Source: Bog-473 sp036502025 (GTDB lineage Bacteria > Actinomycetota > Acidimicrobiia > Acidimicrobiales > RAAP-2). Taken from it: 64,000 nt of DNA. The notes under the pieces were generated by a model, which saw only the letters and a program-made list of their open reading frames with translations, did not search any database and had not been told where the DNA came from. The first letter of the stretch is position 1; every line of letters starts with the position of its first letter. The DNA lies in contig DASXZJ010000120.1 in NCBI GenBank assembly GCA_036502025.1, positions 4,260-68,259 of the forward strand, written 5' to 3'. Made by a program: the position numbers and the translations under genes. This document shows positions 33,763-42,566 of this stretch, one piece after another.

Positions 33763-34940
33763 CGACCTACCCGATCGACCGGGCTGCGCTGATCGGCTTG
33801 GCGGTCGATCTGGCGCGTACCCCCAGCGTGTCGGGAAGCGAGGAGGCGGCGGTGCAGCTGGTGGCCTCGGCCATGACGGCCGCCGGGTTCGACACCGTGC
33901 ACATCGACGCGTCGGGTAACGCGGTGGGGACGCTCGGTCCAGCCGGCGGGCCCACCATCATGATCGACGGCCACATCGATTCCATCCCGCTCCATTCCCA
34001 GAGCGCCTGGACCGTCGACCCGTTCGGTGGCGAGATCCGTGACGAGAACCTCTACGGATTGGGGATCTGCGACCAGAAGGCATCGATCGCCGCTGCCGTC
34101 TGCGGCGTGGCCGCCGCCGCCCCTGGCCTTAAGAACCGGGTGGTGGTGGTCGCGAGCGTGTGCGAGGAGGAGATGGAGGGCGGCGCGCTGGCCGAGCCGA
34201 TCGGCGCGCTGTCCCCTGATTTCTTCGTGACCAGCGAGCCGAACGACACCCGGCTGTGCATCGGCCAGCGGGGCCGGGCCAAGGTGGAGGTGCAGGTGAC
34301 GGGTCGGGCGTGCCACGCCGGACACGCCTCCGTCGGCCTGAACGCCGGCCACGCCCTGGCCGCGCTGATCGGCCAGGTGAACCGGCTGTCGCACCCGGTC
34401 CATCCCCAGCTCGGTGGGCGGGCCCTGAACTGCATCGACCTCCATTCCGAGCCGTACCCCTCCGTGTCCACCATCCCGGGCCGGGCCACGGCCCGATTCG
34501 ACTGCCGCTTCCTCCCCGGCGAGTCGCCGGACTCCATCCGAGAGCTGCTCCTCGGGGCCGCCGAGGTGGCGTGGTCCGGGTGGGACGAGAAGCCCGGCCT
34601 CGAGGTCGGACTGGTGCAGGCCGCCTTTCGAACCTGGACGGGACGGCGGTTCTCCCTGCCCGAGTTCGCCGCGGCCTGGTGGACGCCGGAGGACTCGGCG
34701 CTGGTGCGCGGCGCCACCGGCGCCCTCGAGTCGGTCGGGCTCGACCCCACCCCCACGCACTACTCGTTCTGCACCAACGGGTCGTACGCCGCCGGCGTCT
34801 GCGGCATTCCGAGCATCGGTTTCGGGGTTGGCGTCGAGTCCGTTGCCCATCAGGTCAACGAACACGTGAGCCTCCGGTCCCTCAGCCGGGGTGCCCAGGG
34901 CTACGCCGCACTGGCCTCCATGCCCCTGTTGACCCGCTGA
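33759..34940 (+). CDS. M20-family metallohydrolase (YgeY/ArgE-like)
   Basis: A 393-residue co-catalytic metalloenzyme of the M20 peptidase/deacylase family. Metal-binding parts are DGHIDSIP (His, Asp), GLGICDQK (bridging Asp), CEEEMEGG (catalytic Glu pair) and a C-terminal His in VAHQVNEH. Residues about 175-290 form the dimerisation domain. It overlaps the allantoinase gene by 4 bp. It resembles YgeY of the E. coli purine/ureide gene group. It may hydrolyse the ring-opened product, for example an N-carbamoyl or allantoate-like compound (inference). Confidence 0.85.
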   Translation: MTTYPIDRAALIGLAVDLARTPSVSGSEEAAVQLVASAMTAAGFDTVHIDASGNAVGTLGPAGGPTIMIDGHIDSIPLHSQSAWTVDPFGGEIRDENLYGLGICDQKASIAAAVCGVAAAAPGLKNRVVVVASVCEEEMEGGALAEPIGALSPDFFVTSEPNDTRLCIGQRGRAKVEVQVTGRACHAGHASVGLNAGHALAALIGQVNRLSHPVHPQLGGRALNCIDLHSEPYPSVSTIPGRATARFDCRFLPGESPDSIRELLLGAAEVAWSGWDEKPGLEVGLVQAAFRTWTGRRFSLPEFAAAWWTPEDSALVRGATGALESVGLDPTPTHYSFCTNGSYAAGVCGIPSIGFGVGVESVAHQVNEHVSLRSLSRGAQGYAALASMPLLTR

Positions 34941-35762
34941 CTACCCGGTGGTGGTGAAGCGCTCCGCCAGCTGCCGCGTCAGCGCGGGCCACACCACGGG
35001 GTCGTGCCCGGGGATCAGGGTGTAGCCGCGGTCCGCCGCCAGCTGCTTCAGCCGCCGAATCGGCGCAATGGTCGCTTCGGGCGGTACATCGACCCGGCCG
35101 CCGATGGGGAGCTCATGCTCGATGTTCTCGGTGAGGTCGGCGGCGTCGAACGCGAAGACCAGGCCGCCCCCTCCGACCGAGGGGTCGAGGTCGACGATGA
35201 AGCTCTGATGCCCCGGGGTGTGGCCTGCGGTCAGCACGGCCGTGACGCCGGGCGCGATCTCCGTGTCACCTTCGGCGAGGCGCCAGTCGATGGCCGGATC
35301 GTCGTAGTCGATGCGGAACATGGCGTGGCGTTCGGGGTCGGGGTGGTCAGAAAGCCCGTAGTCCACTTCGGCCCTCTGCGCGTGCACCGGCACGCGGCCG
35401 GCGAAGTGGCGCAGCCCGCCGGCGTGGTCGTTGTGCAGGTGGCTCAGGCCGACCTCGTAAATCTCATCCATGGCTATCCCGGCCCCGGCTAGTGCCTCTT
35501 CGAGGGGCTCGCCCGGCCCGGGCAGGATCGGCCGGAAAGCAGGATCCCCGTGGAAGCGCCGCTTGAGCATGGGATCCCGAATGAGGGCGGGGTTGAACCC
35601 GGTGTCGAGGAGCAGCCAGCCGCCATCGCACTGCAGGAGCACCCCTGGCACTGGCTCCCGCAGGCGCTCGGCGGGTGGCGCTCCGTGGATCGAGACCGAC
35701 TTGGGCAGGTCCTCCCACCCCAACGTCAGCAGGACGATCCGGCGCACCCCCGACATGCTCAT
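34941..35762 (-). CDS. MBL-fold metallohydrolase (lactonase-like)
   Basis: A 273-residue metallo-beta-lactamase-fold enzyme. The zinc motif HLHNDHAGG, then AGHTPGHQS, FAFDAADLT and IPGHDP supply the ligands, in the arrangement of the N-acyl-homoserine-lactonase (AiiA/AttM) group. ATG 35762 overlaps the stop of the 214-aa gene by 4 bp. It is the last gene of the long minus-strand operon headed by the guanidine-I riboswitch. It may open a cyclic ester or amide made upstream in that pathway; this is inferred from position only. Confidence 0.88.
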   Translation of the reverse strand: MSMSGVRRIVLLTLGWEDLPKSVSIHGAPPAERLREPVPGVLLQCDGGWLLLDTGFNPALIRDPMLKRRFHGDPAFRPILPGPGEPLEEALAGAGIAMDEIYEVGLSHLHNDHAGGLRHFAGRVPVHAQRAEVDYGLSDHPDPERHAMFRIDYDDPAIDWRLAEGDTEIAPGVTAVLTAGHTPGHQSFIVDLDPSVGGGGLVFAFDAADLTENIEHELPIGGRVDVPPEATIAPIRRLKQLAADRGYTLIPGHDPVVWPALTRQLAERFTTTG

Positions 35763-36403
35763 ACCTCCCACGGCTCGACGGCGGACCAATCAGCGGGAAG
35801 GGCGCCTTCGGTCCCCAGGGCCACGGCCGCTTCGTCAAGTTCCCAGGCATCGTCACACCGGCCGAGCGGGCGCTCCCTCGTCCAGTCGTGCCTGGCGTTG
35901 AACTGGGCGCCTCCCGGATGGCGACCTCCCCAGGTTGCGAGCATCAGCGGCCCGACGCGCACCAGGCGCGCCAGGGATGGCGCCTCTCCCGCCGGCCGCA
36001 GCTCGACCAGGCCGACCGCCTCACCCGGCTGGGAGGCCAAAACCCAGCGCTCCTCGAAGCCGGGCCCGCGCTCGTACATGACGTCCTCCAGCCGGTGGAC
36101 GGTGCTCTCGTCGGGATGGGCCGGATCCCTCGGCAGCGAGTCGAGGTCATGGCGGAACGAGATGGCGCCGGCTCGCACATGCACCGTCCCGCTGAACGCC
36201 TGGGGCTGGTCCAAAAGCTGCGCCGGAGCGTGTGCCACCGCGCCGGGCCCCGGGGTACGGAGATCACAGAAGTGCCGGCCTACCTGCAACCACAGGACCT
36301 CGGCGACCTCGCCCCACGGGCTCCCCGAGAGGGTTCGCCCACTTCGGCGCCAGGCGCCCTGGAGATCACCCAGCTCGGCCGGGCGTTCGACCGGGCCAGT
36401 CAC
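35759..36403 (-). CDS. Unrecognised 214-aa protein in the riboswitch operon
   Basis: No family is recognised with confidence. The protein is soluble, Trp-rich and beta-rich, with a patterned order: VLWLQVGRHFCDLR, FSGTVHVRAGAISFRHDLD, DVMYERGPGFEERW and LMLATWGGRH. This is reminiscent of lipocalin-like barrels (HRI1-type proteins), but only loosely. GTG 36403 starts 10 bp after the Rieske stop, and its own stop overlaps the MBL start (ATGA), so it is clearly part of the operon. Its tight linkage to the Rieske oxygenase suggests an accessory or binding role for the same substrate. Confidence 0.7.
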   Translation of the reverse strand: MTGPVERPAELGDLQGAWRRSGRTLSGSPWGEVAEVLWLQVGRHFCDLRTPGPGAVAHAPAQLLDQPQAFSGTVHVRAGAISFRHDLDSLPRDPAHPDESTVHRLEDVMYERGPGFEERWVLASQPGEAVGLVELRPAGEAPSLARLVRVGPLMLATWGGRHPGGAQFNARHDWTRERPLGRCDDAWELDEAAVALGTEGALPADWSAVEPWEV

Positions 36404-36413
36404 TGCTGCACCA

Positions 36414-37508
36414 TCACGGGAGCACCCAGTGGCGGAGCGAGCGGTGGAAGCGACGGATGGGCTCCTCATGGGACCGGGCGGTGGGGCCGACCCCGAAGTG
36501 CGGCGAGCCGGCGCCGATCTGCAGGCGCTCGCATGCCTGCACGTCTTCGGACATGAAGGCGCTGATGGATCGCACCAGCCCCGCCGCGTCGGCGTTGCCG
36601 GTGGCGCGCACCCGCAGGGTGAGGCGGGTGCGTCCCGGGCTGAGCGGGTTGGCGTCATAGGTGGCGAAATACTGGTCGGTGGTCACCAGCATGAGGTTGG
36701 GGAACAGGAGGTGGGCGCCGATGCGATGCCGCTCGTGCTCATCGAGCCAGGCGAAGGCGCCGCCTTCGGCGCTGGCCGGATCCTTGAGGGGTTCGGTGCT
36801 CCACCAGTTGTCGCCCAGGGACTCCCAGGCAAAGGAGCGGTGTTCGTACCCGGCCAACGAGCGCGCGTGCAGGTACCAGAGGTGATAGACGTCGATGTGG
36901 TTCTCCACCAGGAGTTTCCAGTTGCAGGCCGCCTCGTACTCCACCTTGGCCACCTCGCGGAGGGGTCCGGAGAGGAAGTGGTCCAGCCGGGCATCGAGGC
37001 CGGCCAGGGCGTCGCGCAGGGCGAGGGACTCGGCGGCGGGGTTGACCAGGACCAGGCCACGCCACTCGTCCACCTGGGCGCGGTGCAGTCCGAGGCCACA
37101 CGGCGCCAGCCCAGGGAATTGGTCGTCCTGCTGCGGGACGCGGGCCAGCTCGCCCTCGAGCGAGTAGCTCCATTGGTGGTAGGGGCAGGTCATGTACCGG
37201 CCCAGCGAGCCGGAGCCTTCCAGCAGGGTGATGCCCCGATGGCGGCAGACGTTGTGGAAGGCGCGCAACGTGCCCTCCAGGTCGCGCACGACCAGGAGGG
37301 GGGCGCCGCCGCTGACGGTGGTGGCGTAGGAGCCCGGATCGGCCAGCTCCTCGGAGGGGGCCACGATCGACCAGGAGCGCGAAAAGAGGCGTGACCGCTC
37401 CCGCTCCAGCACCGAGTCGGCCGTGTAGAGAGCACCGGGCGAGGCCGCCCCCAACTGGTCTCGCTCCTGCTCGGAGTACCCGAGGGCATCGGTGAGCAGT
37501 GCCGTCAC
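36414..37508 (-). CDS. Rieske [2Fe-2S] oxygenase alpha subunit
   Basis: A 364-residue oxygenase component. The Rieske cluster motif is CRHRG then CPYHQW (C-x-H, C-x-x-H, about residues 90-112). The mononuclear iron site is ENHIDVYHLWYLH, with the third ligand probably Asp in SEDVQACE. This family includes aromatic-ring dioxygenases and N-demethylases of betaines and carnitine. GTG 37508 overlaps the ureohydrolase stop (GTGA). No beta subunit or reductase is adjacent, so electrons must come from elsewhere. In this operon N-dealkylation of a methylated guanidine or amine is an attractive inference. Confidence 0.92.
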   Translation of the reverse strand: MTALLTDALGYSEQERDQLGAASPGALYTADSVLERERSRLFSRSWSIVAPSEELADPGSYATTVSGGAPLLVVRDLEGTLRAFHNVCRHRGITLLEGSGSLGRYMTCPYHQWSYSLEGELARVPQQDDQFPGLAPCGLGLHRAQVDEWRGLVLVNPAAESLALRDALAGLDARLDHFLSGPLREVAKVEYEAACNWKLLVENHIDVYHLWYLHARSLAGYEHRSFAWESLGDNWWSTEPLKDPASAEGGAFAWLDEHERHRIGAHLLFPNLMLVTTDQYFATYDANPLSPGRTRLTLRVRATGNADAAGLVRSISAFMSEDVQACERLQIGAGSPHFGVGPTARSHEEPIRRFHRSLRHWVLP

Positions 37509-38602
37509 GGCTCGACTGGGCCGACGTGGAGCACGGGCCCGCCGGCTGAGGTCTCGTCGAGGTAGTCGGCCCCGGTGAGACCCAGGCGCCGCATCGCGGT
37601 GCCGGTGAGCGCCTCGAGGACACAGCGGTGGGCGAAGAGGGCGGTGATGTTGTTTCCCGAGTCATACGGCGGGCTCACCTCGACCACGTCCATGGCCACC
37701 ATGCCCACCTCGGCGCACATCCGGCGCACCGCTCGCAGGACTTGAGCACTGGTCAGGCCACCGGGTTCGGGGGAACCGGTGCCGGGTGCGTGGGCCGGGT
37801 CGACCGCGTCGACGTCGACGGAGATATAGAGGTGGTCGGCCCCACCCGAGAGTGCCTCGTCGATGGCCCGTTCCAACACCACGTCGAACCCGTGCCGCTG
37901 AACCTCGGCCATGAAGTGGGAGTGCATCCCCTGGTCCTCCATCCACGCCACCACATCGGGCCCCGGCCAGTAGCCCCGCAGGCCGACCTGGACGAAGTTC
38001 CGGCCGAGGACAGCGCCACTCTCGATGAGCCGCCGCATCGGGGTGCCGTGCCCCGCCAGTACCCCCTGCATGTCGGGCGCCGTGTCGGCGTGGGCATCGA
38101 AGTGGACGACACCGATTTTGCCGTACCCGTAGACGTCGGCCAGGGCGGTGGCGGCCGGCCAGGTGATGCCGTGATCGCCGCCGAGAATGATCGGAATGGC
38201 GCCGCCTTCGAGGATCTCAGCCACGAAGGCGCGGATGTTCTCGAACGTGCGGTCGGTGCTCCCGATAACCACCTCGGCGTCCCCGTAGTCACACACCGTG
38301 AGGTGATCGAAAGGGTCCACGCGGACGTGCAGGTGGGGACGGTGGTGTGGCGGCGCGGCCAGGTGGTCGCACGTGCGGATGGCCTGTGGCCCGAGGTGGG
38401 TGCCAGAACGGGTGGTGGCCGTGCCATCCCAGGGTGCGCCTCCGACGGCCACGTCGACGCCACCGGCGCGCAGGTCGGCGGGCGTGAGGCAGACCGGCAG
38501 CTTCATGAAGGTCGGGATGCCCTGCCAGGCAAACTCGAGCGCGTACCGGTTGAGGTTGATCGGTCCCGGGGGGCGCCCGGGTGTGTCGGTGGCGCCTTCC
38601 AT
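37505..38602 (-). CDS. Agmatinase/arginase-family ureohydrolase (riboswitch operon)
   Basis: A 365-residue ureohydrolase that should remove urea from a guanidino compound using a binuclear Mn or Ni centre. All metal motifs are intact: LGGDHGITW, HFDAHADT, HGTPMRRLIE and SVDVDAVDPAHAPGTGSPEPGG. ATG 38602 is preferred to GTG 38605 because GGAGG lies 5 bases before it. It follows the permease gene by 37 bp and overlaps the Rieske gene. Since it sits under a guanidine-I riboswitch, a guanidine-derived or guanidino-acid substrate is more likely than agmatine, but this is inference. Confidence 0.9.
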   Translation of the reverse strand: MEGATDTPGRPPGPINLNRYALEFAWQGIPTFMKLPVCLTPADLRAGGVDVAVGGAPWDGTATTRSGTHLGPQAIRTCDHLAAPPHHRPHLHVRVDPFDHLTVCDYGDAEVVIGSTDRTFENIRAFVAEILEGGAIPIILGGDHGITWPAATALADVYGYGKIGVVHFDAHADTAPDMQGVLAGHGTPMRRLIESGAVLGRNFVQVGLRGYWPGPDVVAWMEDQGMHSHFMAEVQRHGFDVVLERAIDEALSGGADHLYISVDVDAVDPAHAPGTGSPEPGGLTSAQVLRAVRRMCAEVGMVAMDVVEVSPPYDSGNNITALFAHRCVLEALTGTAMRRLGLTGADYLDETSAGGPVLHVGPVEP

Positions 38603-38639
38603 CACGCCCTCCTTTCGTCGCGGGGGAAATTGGCCCGGC

Positions 38640-39647
38640 TCATTCGAGCGCCACCCTGGGATCGATGACTGCTTGGAGCACGTCGACCAGCGCGTTGATC
38701 ACCACGTAGGACGCACCCAACACGAGCGTCACTCCGGCGATGGCCGGGAAGTCGGCTTGGGGGATGCTCTGCTCGGTGTAGAGGCCGATCCCCGGCCAGG
38801 CGAAGACGGTTTCGACCACGACCACGCCGGCGAACATCAGGCCGACCTGCAATCCGGTCATGGAGAGCGCGGCGGAAAGCGAGTTGCGCAGGGCATGGCG
38901 GAAAAGCACGAAACGCTCGCTCAAGCCCTTAGACCGCGCCGTACGGACGAAGTCCGAGCGCATGGCGGAGTGCAGCGAGCCGCGCAGGACGCGACCGATC
39001 GAGACGGCCGGTCCGATGGCCACGCAGAAGGCGGGCAGCGCGAGATGCACGATGCCGTCCCACATGGTGGCGAAGTCGCCGTGCAGCAGGGCGTCGACGA
39101 CGATCATGCCGGTGGGCCCGGTGGGCGCGTTGAGGACGCCGGTGTCGCCGCTGGCCGGCAGCCAGTGCAGGTCACCGTTGAGGACGAGCACGCCGAGGAG
39201 GGCCAGGAGGAAGGCGGGCGTCGACGCGCCCCCGATCATCAGGACGCGGAGCACGCTGGCGCCGTGCCACCGGCCGGCGGAGGCCAGGCCCAGCCCCGCC
39301 CCGAGAACCAGCGCCAGGCCGAGCGCGGCCAGCGTCAGCTCAAGGGTGGCCGGGAGGTACTCGCCCAGGTCGGTGGCGACCGGGCGGCGGGTGCGCAGCG
39401 AGTTCTCCAGGTTGCCGTGGAAGAGTCCGGTGACGTAGTGGAAGTACTGGTCGATGACCGGTTTGTTGTAGCCGAGGATGGCCGACTCCTTGGCGATGGC
39501 CGTCTTGGACGCGTTGGCGCCGAGGTAGGCGTGCACCGGATCGGTATGGCTGAGCTTTTGCAGCAGGAAGATGACTGCGGTCAGGACCAGGAGGATGAGC
39601 ACCATGGCCCCGATGCGCTTCAGAAGGAATTTGGGAAGACCGCTCAT
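38640..39647 (-). CDS. ABC transporter permease, DppB/OppB/NikB type
   Basis: A 335-residue inner-membrane permease with about six transmembrane helices. The N-terminus (FLLKRIGAMVLILLVLTAVIFLL) and the large extracytoplasmic loop before TM2 are typical. The cytoplasmic EAA-like loop is seen in FVRTARSKGLSERFVLFRHALRNSL. ATG 39647 overlaps the stop of the second permease by 4 bp. It works with the permease at 39644, the fused ATPase at 40528 and the binding protein at 45690. Peptides, nickel or guanidino compounds are possible cargo. Confidence 0.93.
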   Translation of the reverse strand: MSGLPKFLLKRIGAMVLILLVLTAVIFLLQKLSHTDPVHAYLGANASKTAIAKESAILGYNKPVIDQYFHYVTGLFHGNLENSLRTRRPVATDLGEYLPATLELTLAALGLALVLGAGLGLASAGRWHGASVLRVLMIGGASTPAFLLALLGVLVLNGDLHWLPASGDTGVLNAPTGPTGMIVVDALLHGDFATMWDGIVHLALPAFCVAIGPAVSIGRVLRGSLHSAMRSDFVRTARSKGLSERFVLFRHALRNSLSAALSMTGLQVGLMFAGVVVVETVFAWPGIGLYTEQSIPQADFPAIAGVTLVLGASYVVINALVDVLQAVIDPRVALE

Positions 39648-40528
39648 ATGCCCTGTCCCGTGGCATCGGCGACGGCGTCACCCGACAGGTTGGCTCCCAG
39701 CGCCAGGAGGAGGACCCCGATTCCCGGCATGACCGGCACCCACCACTGCTGGAGGAGGAACTGCAGCCCGCGGGCGGCCATGGCGCCGAGCTCAGGTGCT
39801 GGGGCTGGCGCGCCGAGACCGAGAAAGGACAGTCCGGCCAGCGTCACCACCAGGTTCCCGACATCGAGGCTGGCGGTCACCACGATGGCCGGCATGGCGC
39901 CGGGCAGGAGATGGCGCAGTCCGCGGCGCACCGGGCCCGCCCCCGCCAGCGCCGCGGCCTCCAGGTGCGGTCGGGCCGCCAACGCGCGCACCTCGCCGCG
40001 CATGATCCGGGCGTAGAAGGGCCACCACACGATGGCGACACTGAGCAGCACGTGGGCGTAGCTGGGACCGAGCGCGGCCGCGATGGCGATGGCGAGCAGT
40101 GGACCGGGCAGCGCCAGGAAGAGATCGGTGATGCGCATGAGGAGGGTGTCCAGCCAGCCCCCGGCTACGCCGGCGATCAACCCGATGGTGCCGCCGATGA
40201 GTACGCCCGAGGAGACGACGATGAGCACACCCAGCAGGCTGGTGCGGAGCCCGAAGAGCACCCGGCTGAAGATGTCGTAGCCCACCTCGTCGGTGCCGAG
40301 GAGGTGGCCCCCGTTGAGCGGGGGCGTGAAGGGCGTGCCCGACGGGGTGATGGGGTTGTAGGGCGCGATCAGCGGGGCCAGCAGCGCCAGCAGGACCAGG
40401 AGCCCGAGCAGGATGAGGCCCGCCTTGTCGACCTTGGTGGCTCCTCCGAACACGCCGCGCAGGCTCTTCGCCCTGGCGAGGCCGCGCCGGCGGGCCGAAG
40501 ACGGGATGAACGCCTCGGCGACCGCCAT
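39644..40528 (-). CDS. ABC transporter permease, DppC/OppC/NikC type
   Basis: A 294-residue permease with the OppC N-terminal helix (KAGLILLGLLVLLALLAPLIAPYNP) and the sequence GTDEVGYDIFSRVLFGLRTSL that is diagnostic for this family. An EAA loop follows in YARIMRGEVRALAARPHLEAA. It starts at ATG 40528, whose first base is the last base of the ATPase stop (TGATG). It is the partner of the permease at 38640. Confidence 0.93.
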   Translation of the reverse strand: MAVAEAFIPSSARRRGLARAKSLRGVFGGATKVDKAGLILLGLLVLLALLAPLIAPYNPITPSGTPFTPPLNGGHLLGTDEVGYDIFSRVLFGLRTSLLGVLIVVSSGVLIGGTIGLIAGVAGGWLDTLLMRITDLFLALPGPLLAIAIAAALGPSYAHVLLSVAIVWWPFYARIMRGEVRALAARPHLEAAALAGAGPVRRGLRHLLPGAMPAIVVTASLDVGNLVVTLAGLSFLGLGAPAPAPELGAMAARGLQFLLQQWWVPVMPGIGVLLLALGANLSGDAVADATGQGI

Positions 40529-42564
40529 CAGAATGTCCCTCCGGCCGAGGTTGCACGGGCGGCGACGGTGACCGGGCACGCCACCAGGCGCCCCGACTGG
40601 TCGCCGAGCGGGATCAGCGGTGCCGGTTCGACCGAGCACGCGGCAGTCGCCATCGGGCAGCGCGGATGGAACTCGCAACCGCCGGGCGGGTCCAACGGGC
40701 TGGCTGGCTCGCCCTGGAGTCGCACCTTCCGCCGCGCCAGGTCCGGCACGGCTGCCAGCAGAGCTTGGGTGTAGGGATGTTGGGGACTGGTGCAGATCTC
40801 CTCGGCGCCCCCGAGCTCGACGATCCGCCCGAGGTACATGACGGCGATCCGGTCGGCCACGACCCGGGCGGCGGCCAGATCGTGGGTGACGAAGATCACG
40901 CCAACCCCGAGATCCCGCCTGAGTTGACCGATGAGGTTCAGCACGGTGGCGGCCAGGGAGACGTCGAGCGCGCTGGTCGGCTCGTCACAGAGCAGCACGT
41001 CGGGCGGAACCACCGTGGCCCGGGCGAGGGCCGCCCGCTGCCGTTGCCCGCCGGAGAGCTGCAACGGCTTGGACTCGGCCACCTCGGGCGGCAGACCCAC
41101 CTGTTTGAGGGCTTCCTGCACCCGGGTTGATCGTTGCGCGCGCGTCATGCCCTCGGACCGGAGCCGTTCCCCGATCAGCTCGCCGATGGTCAGCCAAGGG
41201 GTCAGGGAGGCGCCGGCATCCTGGAAGACCATCTGCGGCCGCGCCCCGCGGCCGAATTCGATAGAGCCGGCATCGATGCTCCCGAGACCGGCGATGGAGC
41301 GAAGCAGCGTCGACTTTCCGCAGCCGCTCTCGCCGACCAGCGCCACGGCTTCGCCTTTGGTCACGTCCAGAGTGATCCCGCGCAGGGCCCTGAGGTGCTG
41401 CCGCTTGAAGGTGCCGCCGATCGGGAAGCTCTTGTGCACGTCGTGGATAAGGACGGCGGGCGGGGGGCCGCCGCTCACGCCCAGCTCCACCGCTTTCCAA
41501 GGGTCCGTCCGGACCTGATCGACGGCGCGGCGATCGGGGTCGTTCCAGCGGACGCAGGCCGCCGACCGCACCTTCTGGCCCGGAGTCGACACGGTCACGA
41601 GCTCGGGCAGCGCGGCGTCGCACTCCTCGGCGTGAAAGTCACAGCGCGGGGCGAACGGGCACCCGGGCGGATGGGCGCGAGGGTCGGGTGGTTCGCCAGG
41701 CAGGGTGATGACCGGACGGCTGCGGTCGCACTCGAGCATGAGGCGGGAACGGAGCAGAGCCGTCGTGTAGGGGTGGACCGGGTTGGCCAGAACCCCCTCG
41801 GCATCGCCCACTTCGGCCAACCGCGATCCGTAGAGGACGGCGATGCGATCCGCCACCTGGGCGGCCACGCCGAGGTCGTGGGTCACCAGGATGAAGCTCG
41901 TCCCGAATTCGTCCCGGAGCGAGCTGAGAAGCTCCAGGATCTGGGCCTGCACGGTCACGTCGAGCGCGGTGGTGGGTTCGTCGGCGATGACCAAGGAGGG
42001 CGAACCGGCCACGGCCATGGCGATCATGACGCGCTGGCGGAGGCCACCCGAGAGCTCGTGCGGGTAGGCGCGCATGCGCCGCCTCGCTTCGGGTACCCCG
42101 ACCGCATCGAGGAGGCGCAAGGCCTCGGCGGACGTCCCGGCCGCCTCGATGACCTGCTGTCCGACCCGCATGGTGGGATTGAGAGAAGTCATCGGATCCT
42201 GGAAGATGGCGCCCAGATGCTGCTTGCGCACCAGGCGGCTGTCCTCGCGGCTCGCTCCCACCATCTCGGTGCCGCAGACGATGGCACTCCCGGTGACGCT
42301 CGGACGGGGTCGTTCGGGTAACAACCCCAACAGCGTGAGGCCGAGGACGCTCTTGCCCGAACCCGACTCACCGACCAGGCCGACAATTTCGCCCGGCATC
42401 ACCTCGAGCGAGACACCACGCAGGGCGTGGACATCTCTTCCCCCGCGCACGAAGGAGACATGCAACGAGGAGAGGGCGACGACCGGTTCGAGCGGGGGCA
42501 TCGCGTCGCGCCGCCCGTTGTCTAGGGGGGGCGTCTGGGGGCCGGCGGCGCGGGTGCCCGACAT
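40528..42564 (-). CDS. Fused dual ABC ATPase (DppD-DppF type)
   Basis: A 678-residue protein containing two complete ATPases that are usually separate. N-terminal half (about 20-340): Walker A GESGSGKS, signature LSGGLRQR, Walker B LVIADEPTTALD, plus the OppD/F C-terminal Cys-rich stretch (CPFAPRCDFHAEECD). C-terminal half (about 365-670): Walker A GESGCGKST, signature LSGGQRQR, Walker B LLCDEPTSALD and a second Cys-rich tail. ATG 42564 lies 2 bp after the amidotransferase stop. It energises the uptake of the substrate captured by the binding protein at 45690. Confidence 0.93.
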   Translation of the reverse strand: MSGTRAAGPQTPPLDNGRRDAMPPLEPVVALSSLHVSFVRGGRDVHALRGVSLEVMPGEIVGLVGESGSGKSVLGLTLLGLLPERPRPSVTGSAIVCGTEMVGASREDSRLVRKQHLGAIFQDPMTSLNPTMRVGQQVIEAAGTSAEALRLLDAVGVPEARRRMRAYPHELSGGLRQRVMIAMAVAGSPSLVIADEPTTALDVTVQAQILELLSSLRDEFGTSFILVTHDLGVAAQVADRIAVLYGSRLAEVGDAEGVLANPVHPYTTALLRSRLMLECDRSRPVITLPGEPPDPRAHPPGCPFAPRCDFHAEECDAALPELVTVSTPGQKVRSAACVRWNDPDRRAVDQVRTDPWKAVELGVSGGPPPAVLIHDVHKSFPIGGTFKRQHLRALRGITLDVTKGEAVALVGESGCGKSTLLRSIAGLGSIDAGSIEFGRGARPQMVFQDAGASLTPWLTIGELIGERLRSEGMTRAQRSTRVQEALKQVGLPPEVAESKPLQLSGGQRQRAALARATVVPPDVLLCDEPTSALDVSLAATVLNLIGQLRRDLGVGVIFVTHDLAAARVVADRIAVMYLGRIVELGGAEEICTSPQHPYTQALLAAVPDLARRKVRLQGEPASPLDPPGGCEFHPRCPMATAACSVEPAPLIPLGDQSGRLVACPVTVAARATSAGGTF

Positions 42565-42566
42565 CG

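Noticed and set aside
35550..37394. 614-codon open frame on the + strand opposite the Rieske/214-aa/MBL genes
   Set aside because: High GC keeps antisense frames open; the minus-strand genes have clear motifs and coupled starts, and this frame has none.
38373..40016. 547-codon + strand frame opposite the permease genes
   Set aside because: Composition is Gln/Arg/Gly-rich without motifs; the permeases on the minus strand are certain.
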